Part shown: positions 25,892-33,209 of the stretch, piece by piece
Layout: each line of letters opens with the position of its first letter
How positions within the stretch are numbered: position 1 is the stretch's first letter
From: an uncultured Ferrovum sp.
Lineage (GTDB): Bacteria > Pseudomonadota > Gammaproteobacteria > Burkholderiales > Ferrovaceae
DNA length: 64,000 nt
NCBI GenBank assembly: GCA_903893215.1
Contig: CAITLJ010000073.1
Coordinates: 1-64,000, forward strand
Reading direction: 5' to 3'
Translations under genes and position numbers: made by a program
The notes under the pieces: model-generated
Told to the model about the DNA's origin: nothing
Database searches by the model: none
What the model saw: only the letters and a program-made list of their open reading frames with translations

Positions 25892-26197
25892 GGTCTTCTC
25901 CGCGAACTTTGACAGGGCGTGCTCAACCATCTCGTAAACTTGGATTTATTAAAAACTACTGAATTATATTCATGCATTTAGCGCCGCCAGATCAAGTAAT
26001 TTCCCGATTTTATTTGGGCCCTGCGAGCAGCGTTGGCGTACTTCGCGCGTTGCGCCCTGGGCGCCTTGGCGGCCTGCGCATTGCCCCGGCTGCGCGGCCT
26101 GTGACGCGTTGCCTTGTGTTTGTACTGTGCGCAATCGAACAGAGCGGTCTGGCCGGGTTGGCCATGCTGCGGCTTGACCCTGTGCCGGAATGCCCCG
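25892..26197. promoter_or_regulatory. Divergent promoter region between fimT and the GGDEF-EAL gene
   Basis: This 306-bp gap has an AT-rich patch at about 25930-25990, unlike the surrounding DNA. On the minus strand it contains a perfect TATAAT at 25968-25963, about 72 bp from the fimT start, a likely -10 box for the minor pilin operon; no convincing -35 hexamer at the usual spacing was seen. The part nearest the GGDEF-EAL gene is GC-rich and shows no clear promoter or conserved small ORF. Confidence 0.5.
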
Positions 26198-28345
26198 ATG
26201 CCTGTCCGTCCGCACGTCCTGCTGATCAGTCCCCGCACGGAACTGTCAGCGCTGGCCCGTATGTCATTGCTGGAAGGCGGCTGGGAAAGCTTCGAGGTGG
26301 AAGGTGCCGGTTCCCTGCATGCCGGCCTGCAGCGCCTCACCACTGCGGGTGTCGACGCCATCCTGCTCGACCTGGTGTTACCCGATAGCGCCGGCCTGCC
26401 CACCCTGCAGCGGGTATTTCTGGCGGCACCGCACATCCCGATCCTGGTACTTGGTGACGACGACAGCCGGGCCCTGTTCCGCACGCTCCTGCAGGCCGGC
26501 GCGCAGGATTGCCTGGTGCGCACACGGATCAACAGCGACAGTCTGGCGCGCGCGCTGAACGGGGCGATCGGCCGCAAGATCGCCGAGGACGCCCTGTTTC
26601 TGGAGCGCGAACGTGCCCAGGTCACCCTCAACTCGATCGGTGATGCCGTGCTCAGCACGGATGTAAAGGGGCGGATCACTTATCTCAACGCCGTGGCCGA
26701 ACGGTTGACGGGCTGGAACCTGGCTGACGCGCGCGGTCGTGACCTGCGTCAGGTGTTCAACGTGATCAGTGCGGTGACCCGCGCCGTGGTCACCGATCCG
26801 ATCCTTGGGGCCATTGCGCATGACCATGTGATTGCCCTCTCGGCCGACAGTGTGCTGATCCAGCGCAGCGGGGCCGAGGTACCGATCGAGGACTCGGTGG
26901 CGCCAATCCATGGGCGCGGTGGCGACGTGAGCGGGGCGGTGATCGTCTTCCACGACGTGAGCGAGTCACGCAGCATCAAACAGCGCATGGCGTATCTGGC
27001 CCAGCACGACTTCCTCACCGACCTGCCCAACCGCGTGCTGCTGAACGAGCGCCTGCAACATGCGCTTGATTTGGGGAAACGTCACCAACGCCGGTTGGCA
27101 GTGATGTTTCTTGATCTGGATCATCTCAAGCACATCAATGATTCGCTGGGGCACTCGGTAGGAGACCAGTTGCTGACCGAAGTGGCGCGCCGCCTGCTTG
27201 CCTGCGTGCGGGGTTCCGACACCGTCAGCCGGCAGGGCGGCGACGAGTTCGTGGTGCTGCTCAGCGAGATCGAACAACCGTCGGATGTGGTGGCTGTGGC
27301 AGAAAAAATACGCACCGCGCTGGCTGGTGTGTATGACGTGGCCGATCATGCCTTGTACCTGACGGCCAGCATCGGCGTCAGCATCTATCCCGAAGATGGC
27401 GACACCGCCGAACTCCTCACCCGCAACGCGGATACCGCGATGTATCAGGCCAAGGCCGATGGACGCGACACCCACCGATTTTTCAGCGTGGAAATGAACC
27501 TGCGTGCGACGGAGCGTCAATCGGTGGAAGAGGGGTTGCGCCAGGCGTTGGCGCGACAGGAGTTCTTTCTGCAGTTTCAGCCCAAGGTGGATCTGGGTAG
27601 CGGTTGTATCACCGGGGCCGAAGCGTTGATCCGCTGGCGCCATCCGGAACGTGGGGTGTTGCTGCCAAGCCAGTTCATTCCGATCGCCGAGGATTGCGGA
27701 CTGATCGTACAGATTGGTGCGTGGGTGCTGGAAACGGCCTGTCGGCAGGCGCGCGACTGGATGCAGGCGGCGTCATCCTTCACGCAGATTTCGATCAACA
27801 TTTCGGCGCATGAGTTTGTCAGCAAGGGTTTCTATGAACGCGTGTGCCAGGCGCTGGGCGACAACCAGCTGCCCGCAGGGTGCGTGGAGCTTGAGCTGAC
27901 CGAAACTGCACTGATGCGCGATGCCGATGGCACGGTACGTATGCTCGGTGCACTGCATGCCCTGGGTGTCCGGCTGGCCGTGGATGATTTCGGCACCGGT
28001 TATTCCAGCCTGAGTTACCTGAAGCGCTTTCCGATCACCACGCTCAAGATTGACCAGTCCTTTGTGCGTGATGTGACCATCGATGAGGATGACGCCAATA
28101 TCGTGACCGCCATGGTGGCGATCGGCCACAGCCTGCGCCAGCAGGTGGTGGCCGAGGGGATCGAACAGCTGGCGCAACTGGCGTTCCTGCAATCCCTGCA
28201 ATGTCAGGAGGGGCAGGGTTTCCTGTTCAGCCAGCCGCTGGACGCAGACAGGTTCGGCAGCCTGCTTGCCGAAGGCGGACTCTGTGCCGTCACCGGCATC
28301 ACGTGGCCAGCTTCATTGGCAACAGTCGGTCGTATTCCCGCTTGA
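26198..28345 (+). CDS. REC-PAS-GGDEF-EAL c-di-GMP turnover protein
   Basis: A 715-aa signalling protein. Residues 1-120 form a receiver-like domain (VDAILLDLVLPDSAG with the phospho-acceptor Asp); 140-260 a PAS domain (TLNSIGDAVLSTDVKGRITYLN); 280-445 a GGDEF domain with intact GGDEF and an upstream RxxD (RGSD) inhibitory site; 455-700 an EAL domain with EALIRW, NISAHEF, ELTETALM, DDFGTGYSSLSYL, KIDQSF and EGIEQL all present. Both synthase and phosphodiesterase activities are therefore possible. The location beside the pilin operon suggests a role in pilus-based motility or adhesion, but this is inference. The 3' end overlaps the convergent crp gene by 47 bp. Confidence 0.92.
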   Translation: MPVRPHVLLISPRTELSALARMSLLEGGWESFEVEGAGSLHAGLQRLTTAGVDAILLDLVLPDSAGLPTLQRVFLAAPHIPILVLGDDDSRALFRTLLQAGAQDCLVRTRINSDSLARALNGAIGRKIAEDALFLERERAQVTLNSIGDAVLSTDVKGRITYLNAVAERLTGWNLADARGRDLRQVFNVISAVTRAVVTDPILGAIAHDHVIALSADSVLIQRSGAEVPIEDSVAPIHGRGGDVSGAVIVFHDVSESRSIKQRMAYLAQHDFLTDLPNRVLLNERLQHALDLGKRHQRRLAVMFLDLDHLKHINDSLGHSVGDQLLTEVARRLLACVRGSDTVSRQGGDEFVVLLSEIEQPSDVVAVAEKIRTALAGVYDVADHALYLTASIGVSIYPEDGDTAELLTRNADTAMYQAKADGRDTHRFFSVEMNLRATERQSVEEGLRQALARQEFFLQFQPKVDLGSGCITGAEALIRWRHPERGVLLPSQFIPIAEDCGLIVQIGAWVLETACRQARDWMQAASSFTQISINISAHEFVSKGFYERVCQALGDNQLPAGCVELELTETALMRDADGTVRMLGALHALGVRLAVDDFGTGYSSLSYLKRFPITTLKIDQSFVRDVTIDEDDANIVTAMVAIGHSLRQQVVAEGIEQLAQLAFLQSLQCQEGQGFLFSQPLDADRFGSLLAEGGLCAVTGITWPASLATVGRIPA

Positions 28346-29018
28346 CCACCGCGTAGCACTCGCAGGTCCGTTTTTCAAGGTTGGGCCGGTCGAGCACCTT
28401 GATGTGACCGCGCGCATAGCTGATCAGGCCAGCTTTCTGCAGTTTCAGTGCCGCCTCGGTCACCCCTTCGCGCCGCACGCCCAGCATGTTGGCGATCAGT
28501 TCCTGGGTCATCACCAGCTCATTGCTGCCCAGGCGATCAAGGCTCAGCAGCAGCCAGCGGCACAACTGCTGGTCGAGCGAATGGTGACGGTTGCATACGG
28601 CGGTCTGGGCCATCTGGGTGATCAGCGCCTGGGTATAACGCAGCAATAGGTGCATGGCCGGTCCTGACCGATTGAATTCCTCCTTCACGGCGGCGCCGCG
28701 CAGGCGCCAGCCCACCCCGGCACTTTGCACCACCGCCCGGCTGGGGGTGGACTCGCCACCCATGAACAGCGAGATACCCACCAGGCCTTCGTTACCAACC
28801 ACCGCAATTTCGGCGGAGGCGCCGTTTTCCATCACATACAGCAGCGAGACGATGCAGTCCTTTGGAAAATAGACATGGGACATGGTGCGGCCGGACTCGT
28901 ACAACACCTGGCCGAGCGTCATCGGCACTTCCTCGAGCAACGGGGCCCAGCGCTGGCGTTCGGCAGGCGGCAGCACGTCAAGCAGGTGATTGCCGCTAGG
29001 GCCGTCAGGTAATGGCAT
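28299..29018 (-). CDS. Crp/Fnr family transcriptional regulator (copy 1)
   Basis: A 239-aa regulator with an N-terminal cyclic-nucleotide-binding-like beta-barrel (residues about 20-130, VYFPKDCIVSLLYVMENGASAEIAVVGNEGLVG) and a C-terminal winged helix (MTQELIANMLGVRREGVTEAALKLQKAGLISYARG). There is no Fnr-type N-terminal Cys cluster, and the cAMP-binding Arg/Ser motif of Crp is absent, so the signal is unknown. The recognition helix VRREGVTEAA is almost identical to that of the second regulator at 48408. A perfect copy of the 16-bp palindrome lies about 131 bp upstream, suggesting autoregulation. Confidence 0.9.
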   Translation of the reverse strand: MPLPDGPSGNHLLDVLPPAERQRWAPLLEEVPMTLGQVLYESGRTMSHVYFPKDCIVSLLYVMENGASAEIAVVGNEGLVGISLFMGGESTPSRAVVQSAGVGWRLRGAAVKEEFNRSGPAMHLLLRYTQALITQMAQTAVCNRHHSLDQQLCRWLLLSLDRLGSNELVMTQELIANMLGVRREGVTEAALKLQKAGLISYARGHIKVLDRPNLEKRTCECYAVVKREYDRLLPMKLAT

Positions 29019-29141
29019 GGTCTGGAATGTCCTGTTGGATGAACTGGAGCGATGCAGTGGTATGGCGCGGTTGTCTGACCTTGGCAGACGCCGATCGATG
29101 GCTCAACGGTCTGCACTCTACGTAGGAAAGGCCGAGGGCTT

Positions 29142-29157
29142 TGTGCGTAAGCGTACA
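29142..29157. promoter_or_regulatory. Candidate palindromic operator upstream of crp copy 1
   Basis: TGTGCGTAAGCGTACA matches the proposed consensus TGTRCGYNNRCGYACA at all 16 positions. It lies in the gap between the pgm stop (29174) and the regulator start (29018). Confidence 0.6.
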
Positions 29158-29173
29158 TAACGAAATAAGGTCA

Positions 29174-30808
29174 TCAAAAACTGCCAAAACATTCAGCAAT
29201 GCGGGTTGCGCGGGCGAGCAGATGCAGAAGGTCCGTCGCGTCGGATTGGCTTTCGGCATAAATCCGCACCAGTGCTTCGGTGCCCGAAGGCCGCAAGGCG
29301 AACCAGCCGTCAGGCAGGTCGATGCGCACGCCGTCGAAGGGCTGCCCGTTGCCGGGCGCCTCGGTCAGCACGCGCAGTGGCGGTGGTCCCGCGCCGGGCA
29401 GGGTGGCCAGTTGTGCCGCATGCAGGGCGCGGATCCTGGCGCGTTGCGCAGCGGTGGCGGGTACAGCGCGTCGTCCTTCAAACGCGCCCCCCAGCCGACG
29501 GGTCAATTGCAGGTGACGGTGGTCGGGGGGGGCCTTGTCGTGGGCCGTGATCTCGGCGGCCAGTAGCCCGGCCACCATCCCGTCCTTGTCCGTGGTCCAG
29601 ACCTGGCCATTGCGGCGCAGAAACGTGGCCCCCGCGCTTTCTTCGCCGGCAAATGCCAGTGCCCCGTTAGTGAGTCCACGCACGAACCATTTGAAACCGA
29701 CCGGCATGTCCAGCAGGCGCAGGCCGCGCTGTTGCGCGATGCGCTCCAGCAGGCGGGTGGTGACCATCGATTTGCCGATGCCGGCACCCTGCGGCCAATC
29801 GCTGCGATGGCCGAACAGATAATCGGCGGCAGCAGCCAGATAATGATTGGCAGGTATCAGTGTGCCCTGCGGTGACACGATACCGTGGCGATCGTGGTCG
29901 GTATCACAGGCGATGGCCAGATCAAATGCCGGCGCGCGGGCGATCAGGGTCTGCATCGCGTCCGTCGAGGCGGGATCCATGCGGATCTGCCCGTCCCAAT
30001 CAGGGGGCATGAAGGCAAACTGCGGGTCCACCGTGGCATTGAACAGGTGCAGGCGCAAATGATGCTGGGCGGCAATCCGCGGCCAATACTGCAGGCCGGC
30101 GCCACCCATGCAGTCCACGGCAATCTCCAGGCCGGCCGATGACAGCAGGGGCATGTCAAGCACGGCAGGGAGATCATCCACATACGGCTGCATGAAATCG
30201 TGGATCAGCGCCGCACAATGCGCGTGCGCATAGGGTCCTCCGGCATGCAGGGCGCGAACGGCGCGCAGTTCGCTGCGCAGGTGGCCGTTGGCAATCTGCT
30301 CGATGCGCTCGGTGATCGCCGTGTCAGCGGCGCCGCCGTGCGGCAGGTTGTATTTGTAGCCGCCATCGCGTGGCGGATTGTGTGACGGCGTCAGTGCGAT
30401 GCCATCAGCCAGCCGCGTCGAACCGCTTGCATTGTGGCGCAGGATGGCGTGCGACAGCACCGGCGTGGGTGTATATCCACCGGGCGGCGCCACACAGGCC
30501 TGTACATCGTTGGCCTGTAGCACACGCAGCGCAGTGGCGCACGCAGGCGCAGAGACGGCATGCGTGTCGATGGCAACAAACATCGGGCCAGTGATCCCGA
30601 TCATGCGGCGCACGTCGCAGATCGCCTGGGTAATCGCGATCACATGGGCGCGGTTGAAGCTGCGCTCGAACGCGCATCCGCGGTGACCGGAGGTGCCAAA
30701 ATGCACGCACTGGGCCGGGTTGGACGGATCGGGCAACAGGTCCTCGAACGCCGCCAGCAAGGCATCCACGTTGAGCAGCGCCGCGTGCCGGCGAACCGGC
30801 ACGGGCAC
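29174..30808 (-). CDS. pgm: Phosphoglucomutase (alpha-D-glucose-specific)
   Basis: A 544-aa enzyme interconverting glucose-1-phosphate and glucose-6-phosphate. The phosphoserine loop is LTPSHNPPRDGG, the Mg2+ loop CDTDHDRHGIV, the sugar-binding loop GEESAGATF, and the phosphate-binding end SGTEALVRIYAES. Length matches E. coli Pgm (546 aa). The start lacks an ATG: GTG at 30808 after GAGGTGA is preferred, with TTG at 30841 or GTG at 30823 as alternatives that would overlap the preceding gene. It would supply glucose-1-phosphate for UDP-glucose, the donor used by the NdvB-like enzyme. Confidence 0.93.
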   Translation of the reverse strand: MPVPVRRHAALLNVDALLAAFEDLLPDPSNPAQCVHFGTSGHRGCAFERSFNRAHVIAITQAICDVRRMIGITGPMFVAIDTHAVSAPACATALRVLQANDVQACVAPPGGYTPTPVLSHAILRHNASGSTRLADGIALTPSHNPPRDGGYKYNLPHGGAADTAITERIEQIANGHLRSELRAVRALHAGGPYAHAHCAALIHDFMQPYVDDLPAVLDMPLLSSAGLEIAVDCMGGAGLQYWPRIAAQHHLRLHLFNATVDPQFAFMPPDWDGQIRMDPASTDAMQTLIARAPAFDLAIACDTDHDRHGIVSPQGTLIPANHYLAAAADYLFGHRSDWPQGAGIGKSMVTTRLLERIAQQRGLRLLDMPVGFKWFVRGLTNGALAFAGEESAGATFLRRNGQVWTTDKDGMVAGLLAAEITAHDKAPPDHRHLQLTRRLGGAFEGRRAVPATAAQRARIRALHAAQLATLPGAGPPPLRVLTEAPGNGQPFDGVRIDLPDGWFALRPSGTEALVRIYAESQSDATDLLHLLARATRIAECFGSF

Positions 30809-30824
30809 CAGCAGCGAACTCACC

Positions 30825-31178
30825 TCAGCGGGTACGCACAAAGCGGCTGAGCAGGAAACCTGCTGCCAGTGCGATGCCGACGGCGGACAGCGGATGCTCG
30901 CTGACCAGATCGCGGGCGCCGCCGCTGACCCTGCGTTGGGCGCGGGTGATCTGTTCGCCGGTCTCGCTCAGCGAGTCGCTGGCGCGGTCGGCCGCGCTGG
31001 CCAGCCGGTTTACCACGGCATGCGCCTCATCGGTCAGGCGTCGGACGGCAGGGCGCGCCATTCCGGATACGTCAGTGATGGCGGCTTGCAATCCGCTGCC
31101 GGCACGGTCGATTGCGTCGCTGACCGGTTGGGCGCCGTGACTCAGGGCGCTGCCATCATGTTTGCTGGTGGTTTCCAT
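30825..31178 (-). CDS. ElaB/YqjD/DUF883-like membrane-anchored protein
   Basis: A 117-aa protein with a long amphipathic helical region (VRRLTDEAHAVVNRLASAADRASDSLSETGEQITRAQRRV) and a single C-terminal hydrophobic anchor preceded by a polar stretch (SEHPLSAVGIALAAGFLLSRFVRTR). This is the layout of DUF883/ElaB-type tail-anchored proteins, some of which associate with ribosomes at the membrane in stationary phase. It lies directly before pgm and behind the BON and SYLF genes on the same strand. Family placement is by pattern, not by strong identity. Confidence 0.7.
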   Translation of the reverse strand: METTSKHDGSALSHGAQPVSDAIDRAGSGLQAAITDVSGMARPAVRRLTDEAHAVVNRLASAADRASDSLSETGEQITRAQRRVSGGARDLVSEHPLSAVGIALAAGFLLSRFVRTR

Positions 31179-31211
31179 GGTGATTCCTTTTGGGTAATTG
31201 CTGCGGCAGGC

Positions 31212-31622
31212 TCAGCGCACTTCCAGTGCATTGTTGAAGTGCGTCGCACCTGGTGTTGCGTGCACCAGATCGGCGATCTGGTGCCGTTCAGAATCGTTCT
31301 TGACCGGACCATTCAGGGTGACCACGCCATTGCGCGTGCTGATCCGTATGTCTGCCGGGTTGCTGTCCATCACGGCGCGCGCCAGTCCGTCGCGCAGGTA
31401 CTGGGTGATGCGCAGATCCTCCGCCGTCAGCCAGCGGTCCTGCCGCGCCGGGCTGGGCGGATACATGGACGTGCGTTCCGGGTTGAGTCCATCGCCTTCT
31501 GCCATCACCACTGCGCGGGCGCGACCCGAGGGCAATCCCGCGCGTCCTGCCTGACCGTGACTGCCCTGCGACAGCAGGATCAGCACCAACAGGCAGGCAT
31601 TCGGTGGCAGGTCGGTGGACAC
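31212..31622 (-). CDS. Exported single-BON-domain protein
   Basis: A 136-aa protein with a short N-terminal hydrophobic segment (ACLLVLILLSQG) that could be a signal peptide, a linker of about 45 residues, then one BON domain at residues 70-135 (ITQYLRDGLARAVMDSNPADIRISTRNGVVTLNGPV). It uses a GTG start at 31622, 5 bp after the SYLF gene stop, so the two are probably co-transcribed. It is one of three BON-domain proteins in this window. Confidence 0.75.
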   Translation of the reverse strand: MSTDLPPNACLLVLILLSQGSHGQAGRAGLPSGRARAVVMAEGDGLNPERTSMYPPSPARQDRWLTAEDLRITQYLRDGLARAVMDSNPADIRISTRNGVVTLNGPVKNDSERHQIADLVHATPGATHFNNALEVR

Positions 31623-31627
31623 GTGAT

Positions 31628-32191
31628 TCAGCGCTTGATCCGCGAAACCTTGGTGCCTTCAATGCTCAGGCTGGCCATCAGGCCCTGCTGGTCAAAGATG
31701 AAGGCATAGGCGTCGTCTTTCAGGGTGGAAGTCGAGAGATTCTTGGCGGCACCCTCATTGACTACCACCACGGTCGGACCCACGCCGATCTCCCAGCCGC
31801 TCGACACGTCGAGATATTTCTCGGCCTTGTCGTTCATCAGGAACACCACATAGCCGTAAGATTCGGCGCCGGCTTGCCAGCCCCACGAGGCCGATACCGA
31901 GTTGAAATAACCGGTCTCGTGGCCATTGCGCAGCAGTTCGCCTTCGCCGTAGGCACCGCCAAAGATCAGACCGGCCTTGACGATTTTCGGAAACACCAGG
32001 ATGGCATGGGCCTTCTTGCCGATGCCTTCTGCGGTGGGGTTGGAGCGATAGAGCGTTTGCAGGGCCTGCTGGGCATCGCGGTTGAGGTCTTCCGCAGTGG
32101 CAGCCAGGGCTGGCGCGCTGCCAGCCAGACCGAGGCCGGTCGTTGCAAGCAGCAGGAAGGCGGTCAGTGTGGAACGTCGTTGCGTGTTCAT
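31628..32191 (-). CDS. SYLF-domain (YSC84-like) lipid-binding protein
   Basis: A 187-aa exported protein with a signal peptide (LTAFLLLATTGLGLAGSAPALA) and a SYLF/Ysc84 domain: KKAHAILVFPKIVKAGLIFGGAYGEGEL, VSASWGWQAGAESYGYVVF and VGPTVVVVNEGAAKN. SYLF domains bind membranes and phosphoinositides in eukaryotes; bacterial versions are envelope proteins of unclear role. The ATG at 32191 follows AGGAAACC and gives a proper signal peptide, unlike the upstream in-frame start at 32266. It diverges from the Spy-like gene. Confidence 0.85.
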   Translation of the reverse strand: MNTQRRSTLTAFLLLATTGLGLAGSAPALAATAEDLNRDAQQALQTLYRSNPTAEGIGKKAHAILVFPKIVKAGLIFGGAYGEGELLRNGHETGYFNSVSASWGWQAGAESYGYVVFLMNDKAEKYLDVSSGWEIGVGPTVVVVNEGAAKNLSTSTLKDDAYAFIFDQQGLMASLSIEGTKVSRIKR

Positions 32192-32362
32192 GGAAGGTTT
32201 CCTGCAGGGCGGTAAGGAAGCCCACTCTAGGCTGCACACCACACCCCCAACCGTTCGATGGCGCACTGATCCGGTTACGCTGCTGGCGGACAGTAGGGCT
32301 CGACCTGCGGACCATTCCGGTCACCGCAGCCTCTGGCTGCAAGCAAATGGAGTCCCCCCATC

Positions 32363-32899
32363 ATGATCAGACGTCCTGTCCTTTCCTGCCTTTTCCTGCT
32401 GGCTTTCAGTGACATCGCGCAGGCGGTGCTGGTGGAAGCACCGCCGCTTGCGGCCACGGCACCACCCGTGGCCGGCGCTGCGGCCGATGCGCCCGCCACA
32501 GGTGTCGCCGTAGCGCCGCACGGCGGTACCGCACACGTCGAAATGCGTATCCGTGCCATGCACGAGCGGCTGAAGATCAGCGCAGCGCAGGAACCCCAGT
32601 GGAAACACGTCGCCGATGTGATGCGCGATGACGCGCAGACCATCGAACGCTTGTCCGACGCACGCCAAAAGAACGCGCCTACCCTGACTGCGCCCGAGGC
32701 CTTGCGCAGCTATGGCGAACTGACCGCCGCGCATGCGCGTGGCGTCACGCAGTTGGCCGATGCCTTTGACGGGTTGTACGCAACGCTGACCCCCGCACAG
32801 AAGCAGACCGCGGATGCCGTGTTCCGCAGTCACGGGAAAGGTATGCCCATGCATGGTGGTGCGGGGATGCATGGTGGCATGCGGAAGCAGGGGACATGA
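32363..32899 (+). CDS. Spy/CpxP-like LTXXQ-motif periplasmic protein
   Basis: A 178-aa exported protein with a signal peptide (VLSCLFLLAFSDIAQA), a Pro/Ala-rich linker and a helical domain of the Spy/CpxP type. It contains two LTxxQ-like motifs, the clear one being LTPAQKQTADAVF near residue 150, and ends in a Met/His/Gly-rich tail (GMPMHGGAGMHGGMRK) that may bind metal ions. Spy-like proteins are periplasmic chaperones induced by envelope stress. The stop overlaps the next gene by ATGA. Confidence 0.82.
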   Translation: MIRRPVLSCLFLLAFSDIAQAVLVEAPPLAATAPPVAGAAADAPATGVAVAPHGGTAHVEMRIRAMHERLKISAAQEPQWKHVADVMRDDAQTIERLSDARQKNAPTLTAPEALRSYGELTAAHARGVTQLADAFDGLYATLTPAQKQTADAVFRSHGKGMPMHGGAGMHGGMRKQGT

Positions 32900-33198
32900 G
32901 CGCCGCTGCCTGCCACATGCGCACTGCCCTCACGCGCGTTCGGACACGCGCCGGGTGGTTGCCGTGGCTGACCGTACTGCTGCTGATCACTGCAACAGGG
33001 GCTTCAGCCGACCCCGGTCGCCGCGGCGGCGGCGAACACAATGGTCGCCCGGGACGCGGTGGCGATCATGGTCCGCGTTTTCATGAGCGTTACCCGCCCG
33101 TCTACCCCCAGCCGATCTACGTGCCGCCGCCGGTGTATTACCAGCCGCAGCAGCCCCCGGGCATCTCGCTGTTCCTGCCGTTCAACCTGCGTCGCTGA
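32896..33198 (+). CDS. Small exported Pro/Tyr-rich protein
   Basis: A 100-aa protein with a hydrophobic signal ([17 protein letters not shown]), a Gly/Arg-rich segment ([19 protein letters not shown]) and a Pro/Tyr/Gln-rich end ([22 protein letters not shown]). No family is recognised. It is translationally coupled to the Spy-like gene (ATGA) and lies 11 bp upstream of the phosphoketolase gene, so all three are probably one transcript. Confidence 0.7.
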   Translation: MSAAACHMRTALTRVRTRAGWLPWLTVLLLITATGASADPGRRGGGEHNGRPGRGGDHGPRFHERYPPVYPQPIYVPPPVYYQPQQPPGISLFLPFNLRR

Positions 33199-33209
33199 GG
33201 AATATCCTG

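Noticed and set aside
30808-30841. Use of the TTG at 30841 as the pgm start
   Set aside because: It would overlap the previous gene and add residues beyond the family length; the GTG at 30808 sits after a GAGGTGA site. The alternative is still possible.
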